Source: Castanea sativa (lineage: Eukaryota; Streptophyta; Magnoliopsida; Fagales; Fagaceae). From it: 64,000 bases of DNA. The position numbers were made by a program, and so were the translations under genes. Shown here piece after piece: positions 60,997-64,000 of this stretch. How positions within the stretch are numbered: the stretch's first letter is position 1; the number at the start of each line of letters is the position of its first letter. Where the stretch lies: assembly GCF_040712315.1 (NCBI RefSeq), contig NC_134015.1:11676945-11740944 (forward strand). Direction: 5' to 3'. The notes beneath the pieces were generated by a model. That model was not told the DNA's origin and did no database searches. It saw only the letters and a program-made list of their open reading frames with translations.

Positions 60997-63287
60997 GATT
61001 CCAAAAATATAAGGTGCAATAAAATTGCCACATGGAAGAGTTTTTTCAAATTATTTTTTTTCCTACAACAACTTTTTCATTCAAAAAATATTGCTAGCTT
61101 CCCACAATCAGTAGCGCAGAAGGGATTTCTGCTTCATAACATGAAAATATTAAGTTTTTTTCTTTGTCATGCAGTAGAGCTGGATGATTGAAATATGGAG
61201 TCAGCTCAATTTGTTGGAGGACTAATTTTTTTTCTGTTAACTTCTTGAAGCGTTTGCAACTAATTAAGACAAAGGAAAAAATTAAATTAATAGACTGAAT
61301 TATTTATATAGAGGGAAATGAATAAGTAGATACAAATTGAAGAAATAGTTTTTTTACCTTAACTTAATTTTTCCTAAGAGTGTTGCCGAATCTTTGCCCA
61401 CTTTCAAAAAGATTTCAACCCATATGTCATTAGGAAGATTTTTTAAAGTTTTCGTATTGTTGTTTTGTTTGAAATAATATTATAACATTTCATCTACTAT
61501 TTATAATAAAATCATTTTTTAAGGTTCATAGTATGATATTAAATAACAATACATAATAATCACGTGTTTAAGAATTTTGAAATGATTATACATGAGTTTG
61601 ATGGTGAAATGGTTCAATTCGTATAGAATTTTGTATTGCAATTGGTTCTTAATGAATTTCATTGTTTCTATCCGTTAATATTAATACTTTACAGTTAATG
61701 TTAGTGGTTAATTAGGTTAATTGAATTGCTGTTTTAGTCCCCTAATGATTCACAGTATTAGAAAGTGGGCAATGATTTGGATCCTAGGAATATAACATAA
61801 ACCAGTTCAATGAATCAACAAAAATGAAAATCAATATAAAACATAAAGGAATTGAATTTGCTTAGAAGGAAGGGAAAAAAGTCATAACATAGAGAAGAAA
61901 ATTGATCAAACTTATTAATTATTACTTATTGAACCGTACAATGAGAAGAATCCAAAAACAACTATAAAGATAGATTCAGAATTGGGTCACTGCTTTCTTC
62001 AAATTTATATTCAAATATTGGTAAATTATTAAAGAGTGACAAGACATGTGATTCATTTAAATCACTCAACATATTATGTATTCAATTTCAATTAGTATAT
62101 ATCTAGTTATTATGAGTTTAGTCATGGATGTTTATGTGTGATCTTATTAGTATATGTTTAAAGTGACAAAAAAATGAAAAAGAAAATAAATACGAGTTAT
62201 TATCATGTGATATGGTGAAACCTCCCATCGAATTTGACTCTTGTCATAGTTTATAGTTTGGGAAAAAAATTATCAAAGACTTGTGGAGTTACTGCTCAAT
62301 GTGACATGAATTATTAATTGATATGATATAATTCTTGTCATGTATAAGTCAGTATAACCTTGTTAGTTTCTGTTCAAATTGACAAAAATGAAATGAAAGA
62401 AAATAAAAAATCTAGCTTTTTACAATGCAACGTGGCAAACCTAATTAACAACTATGTAACCATGTCCTAGTCTAACTTAAAATAAAACTACGAAAAAAAT
62501 GGTGGAGTTATTACTTGATTTGTAATTTTATAGGCCAACATGAAATAGAAAATAAAAATAAATTAAGTAACTGAAAAAAGTTGTTTAGTTACCCACTTGA
62601 TTTAAGGTTATCAGCAAATGTAACAAATTAAGTTACTGTTACCTTTTTATTAATTAACTATTTAAATACAATATGATTGGAATATATAATATTTACTTTA
62701 TAATGATTATTTTTTATCATTAGACCAAGATATTAGTAAATTAAAATTATTTATTTATTTATTTAATCGGGGTTTTCATGCACTAAGAAAATAATCTTTC
62801 TGAACATAGATCTTTTCTACAATTTTTAAAAAAAATAATTGAATGGTTATAAAAATTATGAGAGATTTGAACTATGATTCAACTAATTCAGGAAATGATG
62901 CTATCCATTGAGTTACAAAATACTCCTGGCTTATCTTAAACTTATAAATTATGTTCCGTCTAATGACTATGCTTTTGAATTTCATATTTGATTTGTCTTC
63001 TTTTCAATATTTACAAAATACTCCTGGCTTATCTTAAAATTAAAAATTATGTTTCGTTTAATGACTATGCCTTTGGTAAGAAAATCAGTAGTTCTAAAGA
63101 CTCAGTTCGTTGGCAACGAAGTTTCCAATATTATGACAATCTCCTGTGGGGGGAAAAGCACAGCAAATTAGGACATAAACTATGAAAATATAAACAATCT
63201 TTGTCAAGACAATAAACTGTTTACAGTATATACTATTACACAATCAGGGGAAACCTAATTAACATAAGCAAACGTAAAAACTTTTTT

Positions 63288-63650
63288 GAAACATGAAATA
63301 AACATGTAACATCAATCATAGGCAAACAAAAAAACTATTATAATTAAAAAATAAAAATTGTTCACAAATAGGACGGAAACAATAGGCAGATGAAAGAAAT
63401 GAGTAATCAAACCTTAAGAATGGTTGGAATTCGTTTTGCAAACCATAAATCGGGACCATTAAAATTCTGGGTTTCCTTGCAACTTGTTATGAAACAGAAA
63501 ATAAACATGCAATATCAATGATAGGAAAACAAAAAAAATTATAATTAAACAATAACAATTATTTACAAAAACGAACGTAAAGTATAGGCAGATGAAAAAA
63601 AGAAGTAATCAAACCTTAGAAAGCATAAACCAGGACCATTAAAATTGTGA
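63288..63650. repeat. Direct repeat, period about 204 bp, in Helitron B
   Basis: GAAATAAACATGTAACATCAATCATAGG..AGGCAGATGAAAGAAATGAGTAATCAAACC (63290-63415) recurs with about 85-90% identity by eye at 63494-63616, and the following ..GGACCATTAAAATT also recurs. Confidence 0.75.
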
Positions 63651-63980
63651 GTACAAGCCGAACCTATGGAAAACCTCTTCTTATATAAGATACAAAAATA
63701 CCCAAATACATGCATCATTGATACCGAGAGATTCTTATCAAATTCCATAGCATTCATTGAACAACAAGGAAGCTATATATGTTATTGGAGAAGGGGAGAT
63801 GAACCTTGAAATACGCAGGTGTGGAAAAAAAAACACCGGAATTACAACTAATTCACTTAAATTTAGACAAATGAAACCACATGAATCTTGACACATGGCA
63901 CAAAATTAGGATTCTAATTTAGAATTGCAATTGGAGTTTCTCTCTGCTTCACCTATTATATATATATATATATATATAGA

Positions 63981-64000
63981 CTAGATGATATCCCGCACTA
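63981..64000 (-). mobile_element. 3' end of Helitron C (runs off window)
   Basis: The plus strand reads CTAGATGATATCCCGCACTA, i.e. on the minus strand a GTGCGGG hairpin arm, a spacer and CTAG. It directly abuts the last base of Helitron B. Only the first 20 bp are in the window, so the call rests on the terminal pattern. Confidence 0.6.

Larger units (their letters stand above)
59697..63980 (-). mobile_element. Helitron B, both ends present
   Basis: Read on the minus strand, it starts TCTATATATATATATA (63980 leftward), continues through AGGTGAAGCAGAGAGAAACT, and ends with the hairpin CCGTGCGGTAGCACGG, the spacer GTTACATA and CTAG (59700-59697), followed by T. These are the canonical 5' TC and 3' hairpin-CTAG ends. 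Length 4284 bp. No replicase was found. Its 5' base pair abuts another Helitron 3' end at 63981. Confidence 0.85.

Overview
This window is nuclear DNA from a flowering plant, most likely a woody eudicot; a Fagales-type tree is only a guess from the style of the repeats. The evidence is AT-rich sequence, GT-AG introns, plant gene families, and dense transposons of every major plant class. I found no rRNA, tRNA or CRISPR, and nothing prokaryotic.

Three intact genes are present, all on the minus strand. Two are paralogous ERD6-like monosaccharide transporters of the major facilitator superfamily. Gene 1 spans 13271-22719 and encodes 491 aa in 18 exons. Gene 2 spans 37159-59037 and encodes 484 aa in 18 exons. 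Exons 2-18 have identical lengths and phases in both, so they are duplicates. Between them lies a six-exon annexin (29976-33568, 315 aa) whose last four residues are KDEL. All junctions were read by eye and keep frame.

Most of the rest is transposon, and target-site duplications (TSDs) often fix the ends exactly. From the left: a Helitron (1941-7425) with a replicase remnant and a Mutator-like (MULE) insertion; two diverged LTR-like blocks in opposite orientation (about 8010-9498 and 11387-12262); gene 1, with a 1.03 kb hAT-like element ending 98 bp before its start codon; a hAT-in-MULE-in-hAT nest (24486-26932); another hAT-like element (27482-28245); the annexin, with a 540 bp foldback element in intron 1; then gene 2.

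Gene 2 is swollen to 22 kb. Its introns hold a Ty1/copia element (40820-45979), a SINE, a Pack-MULE-like element carrying a piece of a TIR-NBS-LRR resistance gene (47470-48401), another MULE (49079-50212), smaller DNA elements, and a full-length decayed LINE (52638-58720) that itself contains a MITE. No insertion touches an exon or splice site.

The right end (59697-63980) is a second Helitron, joined base-to-base to the 3' end of a third that runs off the window. I found no new biochemical system. The notable content is the precise nesting of transposons, the captured gene fragments, the transporter pair with different sugar-site residues, and the KDEL-ending annexin.
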